From contig JBAXUY010000034.1 of NCBI GenBank assembly GCA_037129475.1, positions 1 through 27,280 on the forward strand: DNA of 27,280 nucleotides, given 5' to 3'. Numbering within the stretch: the first letter of the stretch is position 1; every line of letters begins with the position of its first letter. This document shows positions 13,030 through 20,840 of this stretch, piece by piece. The translations under genes and the position numbers were made by a program. The notes under the pieces are model-generated. The model ran no database searches. It was not told the origin of the DNA and saw only the letters and a program-made list of their open reading frames with translations. The DNA comes from RGVT01 sp037129475 (GTDB taxonomy: Bacteria > Planctomycetota > Planctomycetia > Pirellulales > UBA1268).

Positions 13030-14532
13030 ATGGCCGCTGACCGCACGCCCGAGATCGTCCGCACGAAGGTCGTCGCCACGCTCGGGCCCGCCTCGCGGGC
13101 CGAGGAGGCGATCCGGCGGCTCGTCGATGGCGGTGTCGACGTGTTCCGGCTCAACATGGCGCACGGCTCGATCCCGGAGCACCAGGAGTCGCTCGACCGG
13201 ATTCGGCGCGTGTCAGAGGCCACCCAGCGGCCGATCGGCGTGCTCGCCGATCTCGCCGGCCCGAAGATCCGGCTCGGTGAACTTCCCGGCGGCGCGATGG
13301 AGTGCGTCGAGGGAGCCCACGTGAAGTTCGTGCGCGGCACCGAAACCAGCGCTCCCGATGAGTTCACGACGACGTACGCCCCGCTCATCGACGAGCTCGC
13401 CGTGGGCGACTCCGTGATGCTCACCGACGGCACGATCAGCGTGGTCGTCGAGGAGAAGAATGCACGCTGGGCGCGGTGTCGCGTCGTCCAGGGGGGCACG
13501 GTCCGCAGCCGACAGGGCGTGAACCTGCCGGGCGTCAAGCTTTCCGTGGCGGCCATGAGCGCGGCCGACTGGCAGCACGCCGAGTGGGCGGCCGGCGCGG
13601 GCGTCGACTTCGTGAGCCTGTCGTTCGTGCGCTCGGCCGTCGAAGTGAAGCTCCTCAAGGAGTTGCTCCGCACGCGCGGCTCCGCCGCCCGCGTCGTCGC
13701 CAAGATCGAAAAACGGGAGGCGATCGACAATCTGGAGTCGATCGTCGAGGCGGCCGATGCGGTGATGGTGGCCCGCGGCGACCTCGGCGTGGAGATCGAC
13801 GTGGCGGGCGTGCCGATGGTGCAGAAACTCATCATCCGCACCTGCCAGCGGTATCAAAAGCCGGTGATCGTGGCCACGCAGATGCTCGACAGCATGCAGC
13901 ATGCCCGCCGGCCCACCCGCGCCGAGGCGACGGACGTCGCCAACGCCATCCTCGATGGGGCCGACGCCTGCATGCTCTCCGGTGAGACGGCGATCGGCGA
14001 GCACCCGGTGGAGGCGGTGATGATGATGCGGCGGATCGCCCGCGAAACCGAAAAGCAATACCTTGCCGACCGCTGGCACTACCTCGAAGGCCGCTTTCAG
14101 GCCGCCCGCGGCTCGGCGGGCGTGCCGGTGCAGGAGTTTCTGCCGGCGCCGGAGTTTCTCGTCGAGGGCCTGCATCCGATCACGCAGGCGGTGGTCGATG
14201 GCGCGAGCCGGATCGCGGGCGAACTCGACGCGAAGCTCTTCGTCGTCGCCAGCCGCAGCGGTGTGACGGCGATCGCCCGCTCGAAGCGACGCGGCGCCGT
14301 GCCCACCGTGGGCCTGTCCGACGATCCGGCGGCCCTGCGGCAGATGGCCCTCTACTGGGGCGTGACGCCACTGGCCAATGTGGCCACCCCCGACACCAGC
14401 GCCCTGCTCGAGCACGTGACCGCCTGGGGGCTTCGCGAGGGGCGGCTCCAGCGTGGCGACCGGATTTTACTGGTGGCGGGTTCCGGCTTCGGAACCGGCG
14501 GGCACAATATGGCGTTGGTTCACGAGGTGTGA
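13030..14532 (+). CDS. pyk: Pyruvate kinase
   Basis: This encodes 500 residues, typical for bacterial pyruvate kinase, which makes pyruvate and ATP from phosphoenolpyruvate and ADP. The substrate arginine segment RLNMAHGS is at 40-47, ADLAGPKIRLG at about 73-83, the catalytic lysine in AKIEK (Lys225), the metal-binding MVARGDLGVE at 246-255, and IVATQMLDSM follows. The B domain lies in between, and the C-terminal allosteric-type domain is present up to GHNMALVHEV. The RLNMAHG form differs slightly from the common RLNFSHG. The ATG at 13030 has GAGGAG at 13017-13022. The leader is pyrimidine-rich. The gene is divergent from the SDR-rfbA operon and is followed by argG on the same strand, separated by a structured 136-base spacer. 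Confidence 0.97.
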   Translation: MAADRTPEIVRTKVVATLGPASRAEEAIRRLVDGGVDVFRLNMAHGSIPEHQESLDRIRRVSEATQRPIGVLADLAGPKIRLGELPGGAMECVEGAHVKFVRGTETSAPDEFTTTYAPLIDELAVGDSVMLTDGTISVVVEEKNARWARCRVVQGGTVRSRQGVNLPGVKLSVAAMSAADWQHAEWAAGAGVDFVSLSFVRSAVEVKLLKELLRTRGSAARVVAKIEKREAIDNLESIVEAADAVMVARGDLGVEIDVAGVPMVQKLIIRTCQRYQKPVIVATQMLDSMQHARRPTRAEATDVANAILDGADACMLSGETAIGEHPVEAVMMMRRIARETEKQYLADRWHYLEGRFQAARGSAGVPVQEFLPAPEFLVEGLHPITQAVVDGASRIAGELDAKLFVVASRSGVTAIARSKRRGAVPTVGLSDDPAALRQMALYWGVTPLANVATPDTSALLEHVTAWGLREGRLQRGDRILLVAGSGFGTGGHNMALVHEV

Positions 14533-14551
14533 TCGCCGCTGTGAGTGGCCC

Positions 14552-14629
14552 GGCGACGGAACGGCAAAAGTCTCGTCGCGTGGGCCGCGGCGGCCCAAGG
14601 CTCCTCGAGCGTTCGCCGATTCCGTCGCC
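14552..14629. other. Nested inverted repeat between pyk and argG
   Basis: An outer perfect 10-base inverted repeat (GGCGACGGAA at 14552-14561 and its complement at 14620-14629) encloses an inner hairpin, TGGGCC at 14581-14586 paired with GGCCCA at 14592-14597. No U-run follows, so it is not a standard intrinsic terminator. It could be an argG leader structure, a 3' end stabiliser for pyk, or a small repeat element. Confidence 0.5.
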
Positions 14630-14668
14630 TCCCATACCGCATTGTTTCACTTTTGAATGAGAGAAGGC

Positions 14669-15886
14669 ATGTCGAAGCAGAAATGTGTGCTCGCGTATTC
14701 GGGCGGGCTTGATACGTCGGTGATCCTCGGCTGGCTCATCGAGCAGGGCTACGACGTGGTCGCGGTGTACGTCGATCTCGGCCAGCCGTGCGAGGATCGC
14801 GAGGCAACCCTGAAAAAGGCACGCGATTGCGGCGCCGTGAAGGCGCTGATCGTGGACGTGCGCGAGGAGCTCTGCCGCGATTTCGCCTTTCCCACGCTGC
14901 AGTGGCAGGCCCGCTACGAGGGCACCTATCTCCTCGGCACGTCGATCGCCCGGCCGCTGATCAGCAAGGTGTGCGTCGAGATCGCCCACCGCGAAGGAGC
15001 CACGGTCTACGCGCACGGCGCCACCGGCAAGGGCAACGATCAGTGCCGCTTCCAACTGGCGGCGGAGGCGCTCGACCCCGCGATCACCGTGCTCGCCCCG
15101 TGGCGGATCGCGGCGTTCCGCGACCGGTTTCCCGGCCGCAAGGAGCTGATCGAGTTTTGCGAGCAGAAGAACATTCCCGTGAAGGCCTCGAAGGGCAAGC
15201 CCTACAGCTCCGATGAAAACTGCCTGCACACGAGCTACGAGGCCGGCCTGCTCGAGGAGCTCACCACCGACGGCCTCGGGCTCGTCGAGTTCGGGATGAC
15301 CGTGTCGCCGCAGGCGGCGCCCGACACTGCCGAAACGGTGACGATCGACTTCGAGGCCGGGGTGCCGGTCCGCGTGAACGGCAGGACGCTCGCGGCCCAC
15401 GAGATCGTGCTCGAACTCAACGCGATCGGCGGCCGCAATGGCATCGGCCGCACCGACATCGTGGAGAACAGGCTCGTCGGGATGAAGAGCCGCGGTGTCT
15501 ACGAGGCGCCCGGAATGACGCTGCTCTACGAGGCGCATCGGCTCGTGGAGCAGATGACGCTCGACCGCGATCTCGTGCACCTTCGCGACAGGCTCTCCCC
15601 CGAAGTGGCCGAGATGGTCTATTACGGGTTCTGGTATTGCGCGAAAATGGACGCCTTGCTCGCCTTCATCCGCGAGGCGCAACGGCCCGTTTCCGGCACC
15701 GTGGCGCTCGACCTCTACAAGGGCAACATGCTCGTGAAGAGCCGCGCGAGCCGGCAGAGCTTGTACGACGCGGCGATCGCGTCGATGGAAGGCGGCGGGT
15801 CGTACGATCAGACCGACGCCGAGGGCTTTCTCCGCATTCTCGGCGTGCCGTTGCGCGTCCAGGGCCGGGTGCGGCCGAGGATCTGA
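14669..15886 (+). CDS. argG: Argininosuccinate synthase
   Basis: This encodes 405 residues from the ATG at 14669, the normal length of ArgG, which joins citrulline and aspartate with ATP in arginine synthesis. The ATP pyrophosphatase loop VLAYSGGLDTS (7-17), the TYLLGTSIARPLI segment, YAHGATGKGNDQ and the later ENRLVGMKSRGVYE block are all intact. An in-frame ATG at 14657 lacks a ribosome site; the chosen start matches the family N-terminus, although AGAAGG lies only one base before it, so the initiation signal is unusual. The stop overlaps the next start as TGATG. No argH or other arginine gene is in the window. Confidence 0.96.
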   Translation: MSKQKCVLAYSGGLDTSVILGWLIEQGYDVVAVYVDLGQPCEDREATLKKARDCGAVKALIVDVREELCRDFAFPTLQWQARYEGTYLLGTSIARPLISKVCVEIAHREGATVYAHGATGKGNDQCRFQLAAEALDPAITVLAPWRIAAFRDRFPGRKELIEFCEQKNIPVKASKGKPYSSDENCLHTSYEAGLLEELTTDGLGLVEFGMTVSPQAAPDTAETVTIDFEAGVPVRVNGRTLAAHEIVLELNAIGGRNGIGRTDIVENRLVGMKSRGVYEAPGMTLLYEAHRLVEQMTLDRDLVHLRDRLSPEVAEMVYYGFWYCAKMDALLAFIREAQRPVSGTVALDLYKGNMLVKSRASRQSLYDAAIASMEGGGSYDQTDAEGFLRILGVPLRVQGRVRPRI

Positions 15887-16995
15887 TGCTGGGCCGTGTG
15901 CCGCTGCTTGCGAGCGTCGATGCGCGGCGGCCCGCCGCGTGGCTCGCCCTCGCGACGGCGGCGATCGGGGCGGCGCTGCTTCCGGATGCGGTGCCGGCCG
16001 ATTGTCCGGCGCCTGCGGTGATGGCGGCCGTGTTCGGCGCGTTGCTGGCCGTCATGGCGATCGGCGACGCGGTGCCGCAGGGGCACACGCCCGCCTTCGA
16101 TCTTGTCTGGCTTGCCGAGCGTGCCGCCTGGCCGCTGTTCGGCTGGCTGCTCGCCGCCGGTGGCCGGGCCGACGTGTGGCTCGCCGGGAGCGGCGCACTC
16201 GGCATCGCGACGGGAGCGGCGCTGCTCGCCATCCTCGGCCGGCGCGGTCTCCTCGCGGCCGATGCGGCGAGCGCGACGCTCGTGGCGGCCGGGTGCGCCG
16301 GCGCAGCTGGCTGGTGGGCCGACGTCGTGTGGCCCGAGCGGATGCCGGGCGCGGGCGTCGCCATCGGCGGCTTCGTCGGACTGGCCGTCACGGCCGGAGC
16401 GCTGCTCGGTCATCGGCAGGTCAGCCCCGCGACGTCGGTGCGATACACGGCACGGCACCTGCTCACGGCCGCGGCCATGATGGGGGCCATGGCCGGCATG
16501 GTCGGCTGGCTGTTCCTCGCGGCCGATCTCGCGGCGTTCGATCTTGTCGCGTCCCTGGCCTGGTTCGTGTCCCTCGCGGTGCCGGCTGCCACCCTGGGCG
16601 ACGGCGTGTCGCACGCCGCAGTGTGGCGCCGGGTCGAGCGGGCGGCACCACACTGCGCCGGGGGTCGTCTGCGGCTCGGCCCCGGCCGTAGACGCGACGG
16701 TGTGCTGGCCGCGGTCACGGCCGCCGCCCTGCTCGGTTGGCCGCCGCTCGTGGCTGCGGCGGTTGCCGGGGGCGACGTGGCGCGGTCGTGGCCTTCGCTG
16801 CTCGTGGTGGCAGCGCTCGCGGTCGCCGTGATCGTGCTGCTGTGCATCGTCAGCCTCGGAGGGGCCGTGGGGGCGACCCCCGACACGCAACTGGCGGTCG
16901 CGATCGCCGGCACATGCCTGTGCATGGCCGTGGTGCCGTTCGTCGGACCCGGACAGGCCCCATTCCTCCTGCCTCGCCCATTTGCCGGGTGGTGA
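15886..16995 (+). CDS. Multi-pass inner membrane protein, unknown function
   Basis: This encodes 369 residues rich in Ala, Gly, Val and Leu, with about nine or ten hydrophobic segments (for example AWLALATAAIGAALL, PAVMAAVFGALLAVMAI, LLVVAALAVAVIVLLCIV). Short charged loops include RGHRQ-like and RRVERAAP stretches. In membrane order it resembles integral membrane enzymes such as prolipoprotein diacylglyceryl transferases, but I cannot find their signature arginine/asparagine motif, so no family is claimed. The ATG at 15886 shares one base with the argG stop (TGATG), which indicates coupled translation with argG. The frame is open further upstream inside argG, but that part is a shadow of the argG coding sequence. 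Confidence 0.7.
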   Translation: MLGRVPLLASVDARRPAAWLALATAAIGAALLPDAVPADCPAPAVMAAVFGALLAVMAIGDAVPQGHTPAFDLVWLAERAAWPLFGWLLAAGGRADVWLAGSGALGIATGAALLAILGRRGLLAADAASATLVAAGCAGAAGWWADVVWPERMPGAGVAIGGFVGLAVTAGALLGHRQVSPATSVRYTARHLLTAAAMMGAMAGMVGWLFLAADLAAFDLVASLAWFVSLAVPAATLGDGVSHAAVWRRVERAAPHCAGGRLRLGPGRRRDGVLAAVTAAALLGWPPLVAAAVAGGDVARSWPSLLVVAALAVAVIVLLCIVSLGGAVGATPDTQLAVAIAGTCLCMAVVPFVGPGQAPFLLPRPFAGW

Positions 16996-17021
16996 GGTGG
17001 TCGACTGGCGTTGAGGAAACC

Positions 17022-17066
17022 GGGGAATCCTGCCACACTTCCCGTGTTCCCCAGAGTGTCTGGGAA
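17022..17066 (+). promoter_or_regulatory. Mutually exclusive hairpins upstream of the secreted 671-residue protein
   Basis: Conformer A pairs GGGGA (17022-17026) with TCCCC (17048-17052) and ACAC (17035-17038) with GTGT (17044-17047). Conformer B pairs TTCCCCAGA (17047-17055) with TCTGGGAA (17059-17066), with one bulged C and a three-base loop. Both need 17047-17052, so only one can form. It lies in the 134-base spacer between the membrane protein and the next gene. Attenuation is a possibility; no regulatory ligand or leader peptide is evident. Confidence 0.3.
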
Positions 17067-17129
17067 TCGTGGTTGGTTGTTCGGGTCGAGTCGAGGCGGC
17101 GGGGCTCTCGACACGATATGGAGAGGAAC

Positions 17130-19145
17130 ATGCCCGGGCCTCGCCTGACGAAGGAGATGTCGATCGTGAAAGGATTCACTCTGGCGGTGTCGCTTGCCAT
17201 TGCGACGCTTCTGCCCACGGATGCGATGGCCGGTGCATTCGCGCCGAGCGAGACGATCTTCCCCGCCACGACCCGCGGCTGGATCAGCGTCGCCAATCCC
17301 CAGGTCTTCCAAGAAAGCTTCGACCGCACGCAATACGGCCAGCTGCTCAAGGATCCGGTGATGAAGCCGTTCATGGACAGCTTCCGCGCGCAGTTGCGGT
17401 CGGCAGGCAAGCAGCGGCTCGGCAAGCTCGGCCTCACGCTCGAGGATCTCGAGAAGGTGCCGGGCGGTGAAATCGCCATGGCCGCCATCGAGCCCCAGCC
17501 AGGAACGCTCGCATCGATCCTGCTCGTCGACACGACGGGCCACGAGGCCGAGACGAAGGCCTTGCTTGACCAGGTCGAGAAGCGGCTCATCGAGCAGAAG
17601 GCGACGAAGGCGGCCCAGACGGCGGCCGTTCCCGGCATGAGCGTGTTCAACCTGCCCCCGGAGTCGAACGGTGCAGCGTCACGCCAACGGCAGGTGGCGA
17701 TCGTGAGCAGCAACGGAGCGCTCGTCGTGGGCGACTCGCCCGCCGTCGTCGGCCAGGTCGTTGCCACGCTCAAGCAGGGTCGCAAGGACTCCCTCGCGTC
17801 GTCGGCGGCGTATCAAGCCATCGTGGCCCGCTGCGGCAAGGAAGTACCGGCGTCCGCCGCGCCGCTCCGCTGGTTCGTCGATCCGTTCGGCTATGCCAAG
17901 GTTTACCAGGCCGCGAACCCGCCGCGCGAGAAGCGCAAGGGCCCCGATTACGTCGCGATCCTCGGCCGTCAGGGCTTCGACGCCGTGAAGGGCGCGGGCG
18001 GCGTCGTGTTCTTCGACAACGGCACGCGCGAGGCCCAGCACCACACGCTCGTGTACGCTCCGCCCATCGCCGGCCGGCAGCCGTTCGCGGCCGACTGTTT
18101 CGACCTCGCGGCCCGCATGCTGCGGTTTCCCAACGCCGACCGGATCGACCCGCCGCAGTGGGTGCCCCGCGACGTGTCGAGCTGGGTGACGGCCCAGTGG
18201 GATCTCGCCAACGCCTTCGCCTCCGCCGAGCCGCTCGTCGACGACATCGTCGGCGAGAAGGGTGTGTTCGACGACGTGATCGCCTCGCTCAAGGAGGATC
18301 CGGACGGTCCGCAGATCGACGTCGAGAAGGATCTCGTGGCCTGCCTCGGCACGCGCATCCTGGTGCTCGGCGACTACTCCACGCCGATCGACATCGATTG
18401 CGAGCGGCTCGTGATCGCGATCGAAGCCAAGGATCCCGAGAGGGTGGCGGCCACCGTCGCCAAGAGCATGGCAACCGATCCCGACATGCAAAAGGTCGAG
18501 TCGAACGGCAACGTGGTCTGGGAGATGATCGATCGCTCGTCTGCGATCCCGAAGCTCGAGATCGAGACTCCCGGGGGCGCCATCGCCCATGCCGACGACG
18601 AAAGCGATCCGCACCATCACCGCAAGCGGCTCCGCGAGAAGGAGGAAAAACTCCTGCCCCACTCCGCCGTCACGGTGGCGCACGGCCACCTGCTGATCGC
18701 CTCGCATCGCGACTTCCTCGAACGCGTGCTCGCCACGTCGGCCGGTGACGGCGGTCTCGCGGCGGCGGCCGACTACGCGGTCGTGACCGGCGAGATGAAG
18801 AAACTGTTTCCGGCGACCTCGGCGCTGCGGTCGTTCGGCCGGGCCGACGAGTCGGTGCGGCCCACCTACGAGATGCTCCGCAAGGGCGAGATGCCGAAGT
18901 CGAAGAGCGTGATGGGGCAGTTGCTCAATGCCGCGCTCGGCGACGGCAAGGAAGGGAGCGTGCGGGCGCAGAAGATCGACGGCAGCTCGCTGCCCGACTT
19001 CGAGACGATCCGCAAGTATTTCGGGACGGTGGGCCTGGGTATGGAATCGGTGCCGGAGGGCTGGTATTTCGCCGGCCTCGCCCTGCCCCGCAGCCAGCAG
19101 GAGCCCGAAGTCGCCCGCCGGCCGGTCACGCCCGTGGGCCGGTAG
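17130..19145 (+). CDS. Secreted protein of unknown function, 671 residues
   Basis: I do not recognise this family. The N-terminus has a signal peptide: a basic/polar start (MPGPRLTKEMSIVKG), the core FTLAVSLAIATLLP, and a cleavage region TDAMAGAF. The mature part begins with FAPSETIFPATTRGWISVANPQ and alternates beta strands with helices over a long, soluble-looking chain, with no heme or HExxH motif. Around residue 485-505 there is a strongly charged linker with HADDESDPHHHRKR followed by REKEEK, which might bind metal or be a flexible hinge. The ATG at 17130 has GGAG six bases upstream; another in-frame ATG at 17157 has AGGAG with no spacer. It ends three bases before the convergent GT31-like gene. 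Export is likely; function is open. Confidence 0.75.
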   Translation: MPGPRLTKEMSIVKGFTLAVSLAIATLLPTDAMAGAFAPSETIFPATTRGWISVANPQVFQESFDRTQYGQLLKDPVMKPFMDSFRAQLRSAGKQRLGKLGLTLEDLEKVPGGEIAMAAIEPQPGTLASILLVDTTGHEAETKALLDQVEKRLIEQKATKAAQTAAVPGMSVFNLPPESNGAASRQRQVAIVSSNGALVVGDSPAVVGQVVATLKQGRKDSLASSAAYQAIVARCGKEVPASAAPLRWFVDPFGYAKVYQAANPPREKRKGPDYVAILGRQGFDAVKGAGGVVFFDNGTREAQHHTLVYAPPIAGRQPFAADCFDLAARMLRFPNADRIDPPQWVPRDVSSWVTAQWDLANAFASAEPLVDDIVGEKGVFDDVIASLKEDPDGPQIDVEKDLVACLGTRILVLGDYSTPIDIDCERLVIAIEAKDPERVAATVAKSMATDPDMQKVESNGNVVWEMIDRSSAIPKLEIETPGGAIAHADDESDPHHHRKRLREKEEKLLPHSAVTVAHGHLLIASHRDFLERVLATSAGDGGLAAAADYAVVTGEMKKLFPATSALRSFGRADESVRPTYEMLRKGEMPKSKSVMGQLLNAALGDGKEGSVRAQKIDGSSLPDFETIRKYFGTVGLGMESVPEGWYFAGLALPRSQQEPEVARRPVTPVGR

Positions 19146-19148
19146 GCC

Positions 19149-20840
19149 TCAGCTGCGGTTGTCTGCCGCCGGATCGATGCGGCCGGTGCGATGGTCCTGC
19201 TGCACGAGCGTCGTCACCATCAAGGGATGGTACACGTCGAACAGCGCGGCCACGGGTACATCGCCGAATCGCTCGCGCTGCGTTGCATTGACGAACAGGA
19301 AGCAGTTCTGCGCATACCACGGCTCGACGGCCGGATCGTGCCAGACCCGAGGGCGAAACAGATCGAGGCAGACGTAGCCCTGCTGTCGAAACAGGTCGAC
19401 CCAGTAGGCATGCGAACGACAGTTGACGTGGCCATCGCCCGGTTGACGCGGAAGCGCGGCGCTGAAGAGCACCACGTCGCCGGCACGGCAGAGATCATGG
19501 ACGAACCCCGGGCCGCGTGCGGGGTCCAGATGTTCGGCGACCTCGACGCTGATCACCAGGTCGAAGCGGTCGGTGACCGTGATCTTCTCGTTCAGATCGA
19601 CCGGGAAGAAGGCGGCCGCGGGACATCGCGCCGGGTGCTCGACTGCCCACGGGCCATCGAATCCCACCAGTGCGACCTTGCCGAGTTCGTGGGCGGCCCT
19701 CAGCCAGGTGCCGATCCCGGTGCCGACGTCGCACACGGTTTCGAAATCGTAATGCTCGCGCAGGATCGAAAGGATGCGGCGGGCGGATGCCACTGAGCCC
19801 GCCTGCTGTGCGGCGTAGAAATCGTGTCCGTACATGGTGGGGATCGAGTGCGTCAATGCCACGAGCTCGGGAGCGCGCGGATGAGCCGCCAAGGCGTTCT
19901 TCAGCAGTGCGCGCGCCTCGGTCGGGTGGCCCGAGTCGCTGGCGTCGAGGATACGCCGGGCGATCGATGCGATCTCCGTATTCGGGGCCGGACGTCGGGA
20001 TGGTGAGGTCGTTGGGCTTGCAGCGTCGCTTGGCTCGATGTTGTCGGCAGCGATCCCGACCGTGGCTGGATCGAGCGCGGTGGCGGTGATGCCTTCGCGG
20101 CGCAGGGTGTCGCCGACGAACTTGTCTTCGTACAACTCGCCGGCGATTTCGGCCGGAAACCGGATCTGCGCGAGCGCGAAGGCCCGCAGAGCGCGCGATG
20201 AGAGGTAGTAGAAAGGTCCGTTGGCCCATGTGCCCACGTAGCGCTTGCCGTACACCTGCTGGTTGAGCGCTTCGGTGCGGCACTTTTGCCAGTGCCACGT
20301 GCGGTCATGGGACGGGACGCCGATCACAAATCCGGCGTAGTCGCTGGAGCCGGCGACGATCTCGGCGCAGGCCCGAGCGAAGGCGGTGGCGTCGCGGATG
20401 TCCACATCGTCGTCGATCTTGAAGACGCTCGTGCCCGGCTTGAACGACGAATAGACGGCCATGAACGCGGCGGCGACTTTGTGCGGCAGCGACTCGTAGT
20501 CGTCGGCCGCGGCGACCCGCATCAAACGCGGGTGGTCTGGCACCTGCGCGGTCTGGCCGACCACGATCCGGTGGTCGATGCCGGCGAGCCGCGTCAAGCG
20601 GTCGCTCACACGCACCGCACGGCCGAAGTGCTTCTCGCAGCTGATGATGAGTGTCAACGGTCGCGCGGCGGCACGTTGCGTCTGTGCCAGCAGCGTCTCG
20701 AAGACTGCCAGCGCCCTGGGGCTGTACGGCGCGAGGGTCAGGGCCAGGCGCGCTTCAGCCAGCGCGGCGTCGAAGAGGCCCTGCTCGAGCAGCGGTTGCA
20801 CGCGCATCAGGTGCTGGCGCGATCGCGTGGTCGAGCTCAT
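19149..20840 (-). CDS. GT31-like glycosyltransferase fused to a SAM-dependent methyltransferase
   Basis: This encodes 563 residues in three parts. Residues ~10-58 are a helical, TPR-like segment (LLEQGLFDAALAEARLAL). Residues ~60-265 resemble family 31 galactosyltransferases: the DxD-type site is FKIDDDVDI (140-148) and YEDKFVGDTLRREGI (237-251) matches the family EDVyvG motif. A Ser/Pro-rich linker (271-290) and a second helical stretch follow. Residues ~335-525 are a class I methyltransferase: motif I is CDVGTGIG (370-377) and the post-I region is FDLVISVEVAEHLDP (426-440). Both sites look intact, so a single protein could add and methylate a sugar. No signal peptide is seen. The ATG at 20840 overlaps the aldehyde dehydrogenase stop (ATGA). 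Confidence 0.8.
   Translation of the reverse strand: MSSTTRSRQHLMRVQPLLEQGLFDAALAEARLALTLAPYSPRALAVFETLLAQTQRAAARPLTLIISCEKHFGRAVRVSDRLTRLAGIDHRIVVGQTAQVPDHPRLMRVAAADDYESLPHKVAAAFMAVYSSFKPGTSVFKIDDDVDIRDATAFARACAEIVAGSSDYAGFVIGVPSHDRTWHWQKCRTEALNQQVYGKRYVGTWANGPFYYLSSRALRAFALAQIRFPAEIAGELYEDKFVGDTLRREGITATALDPATVGIAADNIEPSDAASPTTSPSRRPAPNTEIASIARRILDASDSGHPTEARALLKNALAAHPRAPELVALTHSIPTMYGHDFYAAQQAGSVASARRILSILREHYDFETVCDVGTGIGTWLRAAHELGKVALVGFDGPWAVEHPARCPAAAFFPVDLNEKITVTDRFDLVISVEVAEHLDPARGPGFVHDLCRAGDVVLFSAALPRQPGDGHVNCRSHAYWVDLFRQQGYVCLDLFRPRVWHDPAVEPWYAQNCFLFVNATQRERFGDVPVAALFDVYHPLMVTTLVQQDHRTGRIDPAADNRS

Noticed and set aside
14180..15682. A 500-codon open frame on the minus strand opposite pyk and argG
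   Set aside because: Antisense shadow of two conserved metabolic genes; composition typical of GC-rich mirror frames.
16737..17129. Upstream extension of the 671-residue secreted protein
   Set aside because: The frame stays open into the membrane protein gene, but the signal peptide and the ribosome site place the start at 17130.
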